From assembly GCF_051379705.1 (NCBI RefSeq), contig NZ_CP179868.1, forward strand, positions 2,356,001 through 2,420,000: DNA of 64,000 nt, in the 5' to 3' direction. The stretch is from Ekhidna sp051379705 (GTDB lineage Bacteria > Bacteroidota > Bacteroidia > Cytophagales > Cyclobacteriaceae). The notes beneath the pieces are model-generated. The model had not been told where the DNA came from. It made no database searches and saw only the letters and a list, made by a program, of their open reading frames with translations. Each line of letters begins with the position of its first letter. Position 1 is the first letter of the stretch. The translations under genes were made by a program, and so were the position numbers. Positions 25,353 through 34,012 of this stretch are shown here, piece by piece.

Positions 25353-25415
25353 TTATTAAACCATCTGATCTTTTCAATTTCTAATTGAGGTAGGGCTTGC
25401 TGCACTGGCAATGCC

Positions 25416-26342
25416 TCAATTTAAGGTCGCCTTAATTTCATCCAACACTTTCTTTCCTCCACTCTGCAAAATCTCATCAGCCAGGCTGGTTCCCAATTCT
25501 TCGGGTGTTGAACCATACATTGTTCGTTGGATAAGTTGTTTTCCATCAAGGCTCGCGATCCCACCTTTGAGTATGATTTGCCCATCCATTTCCATTTGGG
25601 CGTAACCAAACACCGGGATGCTGCACCCACCATCCATTCTTCTCAAGTAGGCACGCTCTGTGAGAAGCATTTTCTCTGTAAGCGCGTGATTAGTTGCGGC
25701 TTTAATTTGATCGGCTACTTCCTGATCGAGACTTTCATGTACCTCGATGGCCACTGCTCCCTGGCCTACAGGAGGAACAAATCTTTCAGTGTCAAACCAA
25801 TAGCGAACTAGTTGATCATAATCCATTCGGCGAACGCCGGCGTATGCAAGCACGAGTCCGTCCATGATGCCCGATTTCATTTTTTCTATGCGTGTTTGAA
25901 GATTACCTCGCACGTCTACGGTTGTAACATGAGGATAGTAGTGCTTCAACATAGCTATCCTTCGGGTGCTGGATGTCCCTAAAATGAGTTTGGGATTGTT
26001 CAGATCTATTTCTTTATCCGAAATGATTACATCGTCGGGAGATTCGCGCTCGCAAAAGGACAGTACATGAAATCCATCTGGCAGCTGCGATTGAAGATCT
26101 TTGGCGCTATGTACAGCGATATCAATTTGCTTTCTACGGAGCATCATCTCCAGCTCTTCTGTAAATACACCTTTACTTCCAATCTTCGAAAGTGCTACAT
26201 GCTGAATTTTATCACCTTTGGTTTCAATAGGCACTAGCTGTGGCTGAAAACCGCTGGCGTCCAGCATATCCGCCACGTAGTTTGCTTGCCACATTGCAAG
26301 TTTACTTTTCCTTGTTCCTATTTTGATAACCCTTCGCTCCAT
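25416..26342 (-). CDS. hemC: Porphobilinogen deaminase (hydroxymethylbilane synthase)
   Basis: 308 aa cytosolic enzyme. RVIKIGTRKSKLAMWQANYV and AVHSAKDLQSQLPDGFHVL are family signatures. The cofactor-attachment Cys lies in MDGGCSIPVFGYAQM (about residue 243), which holds the dipyrromethane. It polymerises four porphobilinogens to preuroporphyrinogen in heme synthesis. It is downstream of holB (18-bp gap), so both are probably in one transcript with the GlmU-like gene. Confidence 0.96.
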   Translation of the reverse strand: MERRVIKIGTRKSKLAMWQANYVADMLDASGFQPQLVPIETKGDKIQHVALSKIGSKGVFTEELEMMLRRKQIDIAVHSAKDLQSQLPDGFHVLSFCERESPDDVIISDKEIDLNNPKLILGTSSTRRIAMLKHYYPHVTTVDVRGNLQTRIEKMKSGIMDGLVLAYAGVRRMDYDQLVRYWFDTERFVPPVGQGAVAIEVHESLDQEVADQIKAATNHALTEKMLLTERAYLRRMDGGCSIPVFGYAQMEMDGQIILKGGIASLDGKQLIQRTMYGSTPEELGTSLADEILQSGGKKVLDEIKATLN

Positions 26343-26360
26343 AGTTCTCTTTCTTAAGTT

Positions 26361-27476
26361 TTAGCCATTCAATACCCGAGTGATATCCAAGGATAAATTT
26401 AAATGGGTTATCCGTGGATTTGAGTTTCTCTCTAAATGTATGAGAGCTTCGTTAGTCAGCGCATACACCTTTTCAAGTCTATTTAAACCCAACTTATCAG
26501 CGAATTTTCCTACAAAGGCGATCTCGGCTTCACTTTGTGAAGGTGGCTGTTGTCCCGATGCATGAACTACGGCGTTTCTGACGATCGAAATGGCGTAATT
26601 CAAAGTATTCTTTTGTGCTGCCTTTCCTGATTTTGAAAAATCTTCACTTCTACGCACCAGGCCGGTCAGGTTTCTATTCCAGCATTCCAGCATCCACTTT
26701 TGAAAATCTTCATATTCATGAGATTCACCAGCATCGGCAAAATGTGATGCCAACCCAATTTTACCTTCGGAAAGTTTAGCTGTCTGTGAAGCTCTTGAGG
26801 AATCCAGCCCTTTTTCTTCCAAGTATTTTTGAACCTCTTCCGTAGAGTTGGGAGGAACGTTTACCAGCTGAGTTCTTGAGGTAATTGTGGCAAGTAAATT
26901 GTCATAATTGTAGGAAACGAGCAGGTATAAGGTTTTTTCCGGCGGTTCTTCCAATATCTTCAGGATCGCATTGGCAGAGCTCGAATTCATCAATTCCGGA
27001 ATCCAGATCAATAATATTTTATATCCTCCCTCGACTGATCGCATGCTCACGTTTTTCAGCATCTGTCGACTATCCTGCCTGCTAATGAGTAAGTTTTTAT
27101 TCTCCTGACCATACTTATGAGTCCAGGCTTCCAAATCTCCAAAAGGAGATTCTATGACAAACTCCCTGAACCTTGGGATTGCTTCAGCAAGTACTTTTTC
27201 GTATTTGCTTTCCGCTGCAGATACTTTAGGAAAGTGAAGATGAATGTCGGGGTGAACTAACTTATTTATACGGGTGCAGTTGGCGCACGTACCACAGCTA
27301 TCTTCTTCTAATTGATTTTCGCACATGAGGTAGCTAGCATATGCCAGCGCCATGGGCAAAACTGCAGTTCCCGGCCTTCCTGCAAAAAGTTGTGCATGTG
27401 CAACTTTTCCTCTCTTATGAGCGGAAACAAGCTGCTTCTTTAACTCTTCAAGCCCAGGTATTTGTGAAAACTGCAT
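26361..27476 (-). CDS. holB: DNA polymerase III clamp-loader subunit delta'
   Basis: 371 aa. FSQIPGLEELKKQLVSAHKRGKVAHAQLF opens the AAA+ module. A zinc-binding cluster is C52, C61, C64, C67 (C-x8-C-x2-C-x2-C). The sensor region MSSSANAILKILEEPPEKTLYLLVSYNYDNLLATI(TSR) is the clamp-loader SRC/sensor motif area. The P-loop position (FAGRPGTAVL) lacks the Lys of Walker A, as is usual for delta'. It sits 3 bp after the GlmU-like gene and upstream of hemC. Confidence 0.93.
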   Translation of the reverse strand: MQFSQIPGLEELKKQLVSAHKRGKVAHAQLFAGRPGTAVLPMALAYASYLMCENQLEEDSCGTCANCTRINKLVHPDIHLHFPKVSAAESKYEKVLAEAIPRFREFVIESPFGDLEAWTHKYGQENKNLLISRQDSRQMLKNVSMRSVEGGYKILLIWIPELMNSSSANAILKILEEPPEKTLYLLVSYNYDNLLATITSRTQLVNVPPNSTEEVQKYLEEKGLDSSRASQTAKLSEGKIGLASHFADAGESHEYEDFQKWMLECWNRNLTGLVRRSEDFSKSGKAAQKNTLNYAISIVRNAVVHASGQQPPSQSEAEIAFVGKFADKLGLNRLEKVYALTNEALIHLERNSNPRITHLNLSLDITRVLNG

Positions 27477-27479
27477 TGA

Positions 27480-28658
27480 TTATTTCTTATCCCACACCCG
27501 ATTTTCGGAAGTGATCTCAAAGATATGTGAAAGCACTGCTTTGTCTTCCTCGGTAAGTTGTTTGTTTCTCCTTTTCATGACTAGTTCTGCGGTCTCAAAA
27601 GCTTTTCTGGTTTGATATGTAGCAAAGCCAGAAGCACCTCCCCAGGCAAAGGAAGGAATAATGGTTCTTGGAAAGCCATCGCCAAAAATGTTAGCTGATA
27701 CTCCCACTGTGGTGCCTGTATTAAACATGGTGTTTATCCCACATTTCGAATGATCCCCCATAATCAAACCGCAAAATTGAAGTCCGGTATCTTTAAATCG
27801 ACCGCTGGCGAAATCCCACATTTTCACATTTGCGTAGTTATTTTTCAAATTGGAATTGTTGGTGTCAGCACCTAGGTTGCACCATTCTCCTAGCACAGAG
27901 TTACCTAAAAAACCTTCGTGACCTTTATTGCTGTATCCAAAAATGACGGAATTTGAAACTTCACCTCCCACCTTGGAATGTGGACCAATTGTGGTGTCTC
28001 CTTTGATCTTTGCGCCCATGTTTACGACGGAGTGTTCGCACAAAGCAAATGGCCCACGTATCAGAGCGCCTTCCTGCACTTCGGCGTTTTTGCCAATATA
28101 GATGGGACCATTTTCAGCATTTAAAACTGAAGCCTTGACAATCGCCCCTTCCTCTATAAAAATTTGATCTCCATAGGTTTTCGTATGCACATCCTGGACC
28201 TGAGATTTTCTTCCATCGGTCAATACAGCATAATCTTTTTTAATCTCTGCGCCATTCAGTCTGAAGATGTCCCATGGATAGGAGACCTGATTTACTTCAC
28301 TAATAGAAACTTCTTTCCGATTTCCAATTTCGAATGCTTCAGAATTGGCAAAAAATCCTGCAATGAGGTTGCCATCGCAAGTAAGCGCCTCATCTTCTTT
28401 TAAGGACTTTATTGTACTGACTAAAGATTCTGTTGGCAATACATTTCCCAGAATTGTCAGTGTTTGCTGTTCGGGAGCTTTAAACAGGTTGGTTAAATAC
28501 TGTTGTGACCGGAAGAAGACCTCATCAGCGGAAAGGTGTCTGGTCCATTTTTCATGGATTTTGAGAACGCCAATGCGCACTTCTGCAACCGGGCGTGTAA
28601 AACTCAGTGGCAGCATTTGTTTCCAGCTTTCCTCAGAATCTATGAAGGTGACTTGCAT
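27480..28658 (-). CDS. GlmU-like protein: nucleotidyltransferase-like N-terminus plus left-handed beta-helix
   Basis: 392 aa. Residues 1-150 resemble a reduced sugar-nucleotidyltransferase domain (SFTRPVAEVRIGVLKIHEKW, without the usual GGxGTR loop). About 160-350 is a left-handed parallel beta-helix of hexapeptide repeats (IYIGKNAEVQEGALIRGPFAL, NMGAKIKGDTTIG, GEWCNLGADTNNSN, and the GlmU-like INTMFNTGTTVG). In Bacteroidota this family is called GlmU family or putative sugar nucleotidyltransferase. The substrate is unproven. It is first in a likely operon with holB and hemC. Confidence 0.83.
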   Translation of the reverse strand: MQVTFIDSEESWKQMLPLSFTRPVAEVRIGVLKIHEKWTRHLSADEVFFRSQQYLTNLFKAPEQQTLTILGNVLPTESLVSTIKSLKEDEALTCDGNLIAGFFANSEAFEIGNRKEVSISEVNQVSYPWDIFRLNGAEIKKDYAVLTDGRKSQVQDVHTKTYGDQIFIEEGAIVKASVLNAENGPIYIGKNAEVQEGALIRGPFALCEHSVVNMGAKIKGDTTIGPHSKVGGEVSNSVIFGYSNKGHEGFLGNSVLGEWCNLGADTNNSNLKNNYANVKMWDFASGRFKDTGLQFCGLIMGDHSKCGINTMFNTGTTVGVSANIFGDGFPRTIIPSFAWGGASGFATYQTRKAFETAELVMKRRNKQLTEEDKAVLSHIFEITSENRVWDKK

Positions 28659-28692
28659 GAATCAAACTTAGCTTGTTTTGGCAAAAGGGCAC

Positions 28693-28724
28693 AAAAAAAG
28701 TCTTCAGGATAACCTGAAGACTTT
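28693..28724 (-). terminator. Rho-independent terminator of rpmE2
   Basis: A perfect 12-bp stem (AAAGTCTTCAGG and its complement, 28697-28708 and 28713-28724) with a four-base ATAA loop. Read on the minus strand it is followed by a T-run (28699-28693). It separates rpmE2 from the GlmU-like gene, both on the minus strand. Confidence 0.85.
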
Positions 28725-28745
28725 GAATTTCTTTTTCGAACAGAA

Positions 28746-28991
28746 TTACTTCTTCTTGTACTTTCTGTTGAATTTTTCCACTCGACCAGCAGTATCCAAA
28801 AAGATTTTCTTTCCAGTGTAGAATGGGTGCGATGCTGAGCTAACCTCTACTTTAATTAAAGGGTATTCATTACCATCTTCCCATTTGATGGTCTCCTTAG
28901 AAGTCATTGTAGATTTCGTAAGAAATTTGAACTCACTTGTTGTATCAAGAAAAACAACTTCTTTGTATTCAGGATGTATGTCTTTTTTCAT
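28746..28991 (-). CDS. rpmE2: 50S ribosomal protein L31, type B
   Basis: 81 aa. MKKDIHPEYKEVVFLDT, then ISxxHPFYTGKKIFLDTAGRVEKFNRKY: the classic L31 body. It lacks the zinc-binding CxxC pairs of type A, so it is the type B (zinc-independent) form. It is a single gene with its own terminator at 28693-28724. Confidence 0.97.
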   Translation of the reverse strand: MKKDIHPEYKEVVFLDTTSEFKFLTKSTMTSKETIKWEDGNEYPLIKVEVSSASHPFYTGKKIFLDTAGRVEKFNRKYKKK

Positions 28992-29077
28992 CTCTATTCT
29001 ATCTCTTTTTCAAAAAGGATGGCAAAGATAGACATTATTTTATCTTCTTCAAACCCAATCATTCAACTAAAATCGAA

Positions 29078-29085
29078 TATGTTTG
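29078..29085 (+). promoter_or_regulatory. -7 element with very short leader
   Basis: TATGTTTG matches TAnnTTTG and lies only 4 nt before the ATG of the gene at 29090. If used, transcription would start at or inside the start codon, giving a leaderless mRNA. It could also be a chance match. Confidence 0.3.
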
Positions 29086-29089
29086 ATTC

Positions 29090-30730
29090 ATGAGAAAAAC
29101 ACTTTCAATTCTTAGTCTTCTCACCGTCAGCTTATTATCTGCTCAATCTACAGATTTCACCTTAGGCCATCCGACCTATCAGCTAGTAGAATTAGAAGAG
29201 GTACGTTCATCAAGCGCCTTTAATTCTACCATAAAGCCATTCTCACGCTCTTCGGTATATGACTTGTTTGGCTCAAACGTGAGCCCTTATTTAAGCAAGG
29301 AATTGAGAGGTTATACACAAGATTCTACCAAATCAACTAAACCGATTTGGACTAAACTGTATACATATCCTGCAGATTTTTACTACTATGAAGACAAAAA
29401 TCTGGAGCTGCACGTCAATCCTGTTCTACATTTTTCTTACGGGAAAACGAATGATGCAATCGGATCAACTTTTGTCAATAGTCGTGGAGCAGAAATTAGA
29501 GGGAGGATAGATAACAAAATCGCCTTTTACACGATGCTCACAGAGAATCAGGCACGTTATCCGGAATATGTAAATAATGTAAGAGACAGCACCCTGGTGG
29601 TGCCATACGAGGGTTTTTGGAAGCAATTTGCAACCACAGGCGTAGACTTTTTTCGAGCACAGGGATACATTGACTTTGGTCTCTCCAGAAGCATCTCGGC
29701 TCAGTTGGGTTTTGGGAAACACTTTGTTGGGAATGGAGTAAGATCACTCATCCTATCAGACTATTCAAACAACTACCCATACTTGCGTATAAATACAGAA
29801 ACAAAGGTTTTTGATTACACGAATATTTTTGCTGAATTGATACCTGGTGTTAGTGGTGGAACATTTGGGCTACTTGGAACGGGAGGATTTGGAAAGAAGT
29901 ATATGGCGTTTCATCACCTCAATGTCAAGATCAAACCAAACTTGCACATTGGCCTTTTCGAGTCCGTAATGTATGGAGATTCAACCGGCGGCTTAAAAAT
30001 AGAATATTTGAATCCGATAATTTTTTACCGTGCAGTTGAGCAGCAGAATGGAAGTGAGGATAATGCAATTATTGGGTTAGATTTCAAATGGAACCTTAAA
30101 AAAAGGGTATCTCTTTATGGTCAGCTAGTAATAGATGAGATGATTATTGGAGAGGTTTTGGCCGGAGATGGCTGGTGGGGCAATAAGCAGGGATTTCAAC
30201 TTGGCGCAAAATACGTTGACCCATTCGGCGTAGAGGACCTTATGGTTCAGGCGGAAATCAATAGAGTACGTCCGTATATGTATGCTCACGAAAATGGATT
30301 TACGAGCTACAGCCACTATAATCTTTCACTGGCGCATCCACTGGGAGCTAATTTCACCGAATATATAGGTCGCGCAAATTATCGTTTGAGTGACCGGTGG
30401 AGTTTTGAAAGTATGGTAATGCTGGCTGGCTATGGTAATGACCTTGGAGATGTGAATTTTGGAAGAGACATCCTTAAAAATTATTCCATCCGAAGACCTG
30501 ATGGCAATGGAGGTAGCCTGGAATTTGGCAACACTCACTTGCAAGGAAATAAAACAGATTTGACGATGCTATTCATCAGGGCTAGCTATATGCCTAGGCA
30601 TAATCTATTTTTAGATTTGGATGCAACGCTGAGAAGAGAGTCTGATTCAAATGGAAATATTGATACTTCAACATCTGTTTTCGGATTCTCGATGCGATGG
30701 AATGTGCCATCGAGAAGATACCTATTCTAA
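29090..30730 (+). CDS. Capsule-assembly Wzi-like outer-membrane protein
   Basis: 546 aa with a signal peptide (cleavage at LLSAQ, residue 19). The rest is a series of amphipathic strands rich in aromatic residues, ending SVFGFSMRWNVPSRRYLF. Recognisable Wzi-family segments include HVNPVLHFSYGK, RGAEIRGRI, LGFGKHFVGNGVRSLILSD, and FVNPIIFYRAVEQQ-like (LNPIIFYRAVEQQNGSEDNAI). Wzi in E. coli is an 18-stranded barrel that binds capsule. In Bacteroidota, Wzi-like proteins of this length are common and their ligand is unknown. Confidence 0.8.
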   Translation: MRKTLSILSLLTVSLLSAQSTDFTLGHPTYQLVELEEVRSSSAFNSTIKPFSRSSVYDLFGSNVSPYLSKELRGYTQDSTKSTKPIWTKLYTYPADFYYYEDKNLELHVNPVLHFSYGKTNDAIGSTFVNSRGAEIRGRIDNKIAFYTMLTENQARYPEYVNNVRDSTLVVPYEGFWKQFATTGVDFFRAQGYIDFGLSRSISAQLGFGKHFVGNGVRSLILSDYSNNYPYLRINTETKVFDYTNIFAELIPGVSGGTFGLLGTGGFGKKYMAFHHLNVKIKPNLHIGLFESVMYGDSTGGLKIEYLNPIIFYRAVEQQNGSEDNAIIGLDFKWNLKKRVSLYGQLVIDEMIIGEVLAGDGWWGNKQGFQLGAKYVDPFGVEDLMVQAEINRVRPYMYAHENGFTSYSHYNLSLAHPLGANFTEYIGRANYRLSDRWSFESMVMLAGYGNDLGDVNFGRDILKNYSIRRPDGNGGSLEFGNTHLQGNKTDLTMLFIRASYMPRHNLFLDLDATLRRESDSNGNIDTSTSVFGFSMRWNVPSRRYLF

Positions 30731-30843
30731 ACTGATAAGGTGATTAAATTCCCGAACGGTTATATCCATGACAAATCCTTTAAAAGATTATCTATACAAA
30801 ACCTGAAAAGTTTCATAACTTTCAGCCTTCACTACAACAGCTA

Positions 30844-31203
30844 ATGCAAAGGTTCAAACTCATTTTCCACATTATTTATGTGGTCATCGCACTGGTGATT
30901 ATGTATTTCTCCGTGGATATTCTCCTAAATACAGAACAATATTTATCCAAGATCAAGTTGTCCTCATACATCAAGTTTCCAAAATACGTGATGGCATTGT
31001 TTCTCTTCATCTCCATCTTGATGGCGATCGAATTTGTAATGCAGCAACTGAGGATTCGAAGTATCAAGAATGGAATTGAGGATCTGGAAGCAGAGGTTGT
31101 AGAGTTGAAAGCTAAACTCTACGATAAAGGTCAGGAAGAGAATGATCTCCCTGCAGAAGATGAAGCTCTGCAGAGCGAGGAAGATGAAGATGACGAAGAT
31201 TAA
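30844..31203 (+). CDS. Hypothetical membrane protein with coiled coil and acidic tail
   Basis: 119 aa. Two hydrophobic helices (about 6-28 and 46-68) are followed by a charged coiled coil (IKNGIEDLEAEVVELKAKL) and a very acidic tail of about 25 residues rich in Asp and Glu. No family is recognised. It lies between the Wzi-like gene and comM on the same strand (113 bp and 52 bp gaps). It is probably an inner-membrane protein with its tail in the cytoplasm (two helices, both ends inside). Confidence 0.75.
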   Translation: MQRFKLIFHIIYVVIALVIMYFSVDILLNTEQYLSKIKLSSYIKFPKYVMALFLFISILMAIEFVMQQLRIRSIKNGIEDLEAEVVELKAKLYDKGQEENDLPAEDEALQSEEDEDDED

Positions 31204-31255
31204 ATAATACTTCGTAGCACGCCACCATTTTTTAAGGTTTATTCAGACGATAGTT

Positions 31256-32794
31256 ATGCTAGCTAAAACTTATGGTAGCGCCGTTTACGGCGTAGATGCG
31301 TATAAAATTACTGTAGAGGTCAACGTTGGTCAAGGCACCAAATTTTTCATGGTAGGGTTGCCAGATTCAGCTGTTAAGGAAAGCGAGCAGCGTGTTGAGT
31401 CAGCCATTAAAAACTTTGGCTATAGAATGCCCAGGCAAAAAGTAGTTGTAAACCTGGCACCAGCAGATATTAGAAAAGAAGGTTCAGCCTATGATCTCCC
31501 GATTGCGCTAGGGATTTTAAAAGCCTCTGAACAAATAATAGCTGAAAATCTCGAAGATTATGTAATCATGGGAGAGCTGGCTCTCGACGGTGAGCTTCGC
31601 CCGATCAAAGGGGCCTTACCTATAGCAATTGAGGCAAGGAAGAACGGGTTCAAGGGATTCATACTTCCCAAAGAAAATGCCACAGAGGCTGCAATTGTGG
31701 ATGGCCTGGATATTATTGGTGTAGATAACATCAAAGAAGCCATTTTACATGTGGAAGGCGAGGAGGTTATTGAACCGCTCATTTACGACACACGTGATGT
31801 TTTTTTTGCTAATCTGGATAATTACGCCTCTGACTTTTCTGATGTGCAAGGACAGGAGAATATCAAGCGAGCGATGGAAATCGCAGCAGCTGGTGGGCAC
31901 AATGTAATTATGATTGGTCCTCCGGGAGCTGGTAAGACCATGCTGGCAAAAAGGCTCCCCTCTATTCTTCCTCCATTGACTTTATATGAGGCATTGGAAA
32001 CGACCAAGATTCATTCTGTTGCGGGCAAGTTAGGAACCGAAGGTAAGTTAATCGCTCAGCGTCCCTTCAGGCAACCACACCATACTATCTCTGACGCGGC
32101 ACTTGTAGGTGGCGGTGGTATTCCACAGCCAGGTGAGATTTCATTGGCAAACAATGGTGTATTGTTTTTAGATGAGCTTCCCGAGTTTCAACGTTCAGTT
32201 TTGGAGGTAATGCGTCAGCCGTTGGAAGAGCGAAAAGTGACTATCTCAAGAGCGAGAGTTTCTTTGGATTACCCTTCCAATTTTATGCTGATCGCAAGCA
32301 TGAACCCATGCCCTTGTGGCTATTACAATCATCCGGAAAAAGAATGTGTCTGCGCACCGGGCGTTGTGCAGCGCTACCTCAATCGTATCAGTGGTCCATT
32401 GCTCGATCGGATTGACTTACATGTGGAAGTCACACCGGTTTCATTCGATCAGATGACTGAGAACAGAAAAACCGAATCAAGTGCAGAGATCAGGGAGCGA
32501 GTAATAAAGGCTCGCGAAATTCAGGAAGAGCGATTTAAAGAACAGCCGGGAATATTTAACAATGCCATGATGAGCTCCAATATGGTGAAGGAAGTTTGTC
32601 AGATCAACTCGGCGGGCAAAACACTTTTGAAAACAGCGATGGAAAGATTAGGCTTGTCTGCCAGAGCATATGACCGAATATTACGCGTGTCCAGAACCAT
32701 TGCAGATTTAGCTGCCACCGAATCGATCGCAATAGAGCATCTCGCTGAAGCCATTCAATACAGAAGTTTGGACAGAGAAGGCTGGGCAGGGTAA
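31256..32794 (+). CDS. comM: YifB/ComM-family Mg-chelatase-like AAA+ ATPase
   Basis: 512 aa. It has an N-terminal Lon-protease-like domain (MLAKTYGSAVYGVDAYKI, GLPDSAVKESEQRV) and a central Mg-chelatase-type AAA+ module: Walker A GPPGAGKTML, Walker B NNGVLFLDELPEF, and sensor ASMNPCPCGYYNHP. The C-terminal helical domain is RAYDRILRVSRTIADL. In proteobacteria ComM is a hexameric helicase-like branch-migration factor in natural transformation. The role in Bacteroidota is not established but the domain call is firm. Confidence 0.92.
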   Translation: MLAKTYGSAVYGVDAYKITVEVNVGQGTKFFMVGLPDSAVKESEQRVESAIKNFGYRMPRQKVVVNLAPADIRKEGSAYDLPIALGILKASEQIIAENLEDYVIMGELALDGELRPIKGALPIAIEARKNGFKGFILPKENATEAAIVDGLDIIGVDNIKEAILHVEGEEVIEPLIYDTRDVFFANLDNYASDFSDVQGQENIKRAMEIAAAGGHNVIMIGPPGAGKTMLAKRLPSILPPLTLYEALETTKIHSVAGKLGTEGKLIAQRPFRQPHHTISDAALVGGGGIPQPGEISLANNGVLFLDELPEFQRSVLEVMRQPLEERKVTISRARVSLDYPSNFMLIASMNPCPCGYYNHPEKECVCAPGVVQRYLNRISGPLLDRIDLHVEVTPVSFDQMTENRKTESSAEIRERVIKAREIQEERFKEQPGIFNNAMMSSNMVKEVCQINSAGKTLLKTAMERLGLSARAYDRILRVSRTIADLAATESIAIEHLAEAIQYRSLDREGWAG

Positions 32795-33325
32795 TATTAC
32801 AGCATGTTTGAGTCTGTCATTCAATCTATCACCTCGTATGCTGATAAAACTCTAAGAGTTTGAGATTTTTACATTTTTTATTCTCACAGTCTTCCTTGCA
32901 TATGAGTTTTTCCAAGAAAAACATGTAGATCTTGCGATTGATGATAATGATATGTGTGCCGATGAAGAGGAATAGGTATGCATCTTACTGATTCAACAAA
33001 ATTTAGTCAAACATGTCTGCCTTATTTTCACGAATTAGTGAAGAGATAAGAGAGCTCAACATGCGTGTTATGCTTTCATGTTACTATTTAAATACTAGTT
33101 AAAATAATGTAATTGATTTTAGCTTCAATTATTGGTCTTAGTTAAAATTGATAACAATATTTAGATGGGAACAAAAATACGTGTCCTTTACTGCTTGCAA
33201 AGCGGTGATATGAATGTAAATAATCTCATATACATACTGATCTTTAGGTATGGAGCTGTAATTGAGCAGATCACTTCTATCTAATATTTCTTATTTTTCG
33301 TTTTTTATCATAAGACCTTGGTGAA
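32795..33325 (+). other. 531-bp intergenic region with possible gene debris
   Basis: No confident gene. One plus-strand frame at about 32860-32978 has no ATG and reads a hydrophobic stretch (FFILTVFLAYEFF), then QEKHVDLAIDDNDMCADEEE and a stop at TAG. At 33012 a 29-codon ATG frame MSALFSRISEEIREL... also ends quickly. Both could be remains of a small membrane protein gene. The rest is AT-rich leader of the response-regulator gene. Confidence 0.3.
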
Positions 33326-34012
33326 GTGAAAATTCTGCTGCTCGAAGACGAAGAAGAAATAGCAAAGACAATTATTTCCTATTTACAGAAAGAAGAAAAC
33401 ACAATTTGTGATTGGGCTACTCTTCTGGAAAGCGGACAGGAAAAAGTCTGGAATTTTGAATACGATGTAATTCTTATAGATATCAATTTACCTGATGGTA
33501 ATGGTTTAGACTTGGTTCAATTTATTAAGGAACAAAGAGTAAAATCCGGAATTATAGTTGTGTCAGCTCGAAATTCAATAGGTGACCGAATCAGAGGACT
33601 GGATTTAGGAGCTGACGACTACATCTCAAAACCGTTTGATCTAGCAGAGTTAAATGCTCGAATAAAAGCAGTGGCGAGACGAAAGGAATTTGATGGAGAT
33701 GACAAAATACAATACGGAAATATTAGTGTAATTCCTTTTAAAAAAGAGGTTATTGTGAATGGTACGACCATCAAACTGACAAAAAAGGAGTATGAACTGC
33801 TTTATTACTTTATTTCTAATCCTGAACGTATTATCGCAAAGGAAACTATTGCTGAAAGACTGTGGGGCGAATACTCCTATGGAGCAGACTCTTTTGATTT
33901 TATCTATTCACACTTGAAAAACTTACGTAAGAAGATAGTTGAAAATGGAGGAGATGATTGCATTCAAACGGTGTACGGTTTGGGCTACAAATATTCAAAA
34001 GCCGAAAAATGA
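33326..34012 (+). CDS. OmpR/PhoB-type response regulator
   Basis: 228 aa from GTG at 33326 (MKILLLEDEEEIAK, the standard family start; no nearby ATG). The receiver domain has E7-D8 and the phosphoacceptor D52 (VILIDINLPDGNG), with Lys in YISKPFD. The C-terminal winged helix (about 130-225) has KKEYELLYYFISNPERI and DFIYSHLKNLRKKI. Its last 4 bp overlap the sensor kinase start (ATGA), so the two are translationally coupled. Target genes are unknown; it faces the RND efflux operon tail to tail. Confidence 0.93.
   Translation: MKILLLEDEEEIAKTIISYLQKEENTICDWATLLESGQEKVWNFEYDVILIDINLPDGNGLDLVQFIKEQRVKSGIIVVSARNSIGDRIRGLDLGADDYISKPFDLAELNARIKAVARRKEFDGDDKIQYGNISVIPFKKEVIVNGTTIKLTKKEYELLYYFISNPERIIAKETIAERLWGEYSYGADSFDFIYSHLKNLRKKIVENGGDDCIQTVYGLGYKYSKAEK

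Noticed and set aside
33958..34008. Longer N-terminus for the histidine kinase
   Set aside because: Lies in the response-regulator gene; the ATG at 34009 overlaps the regulator stop in the usual ATGA manner.
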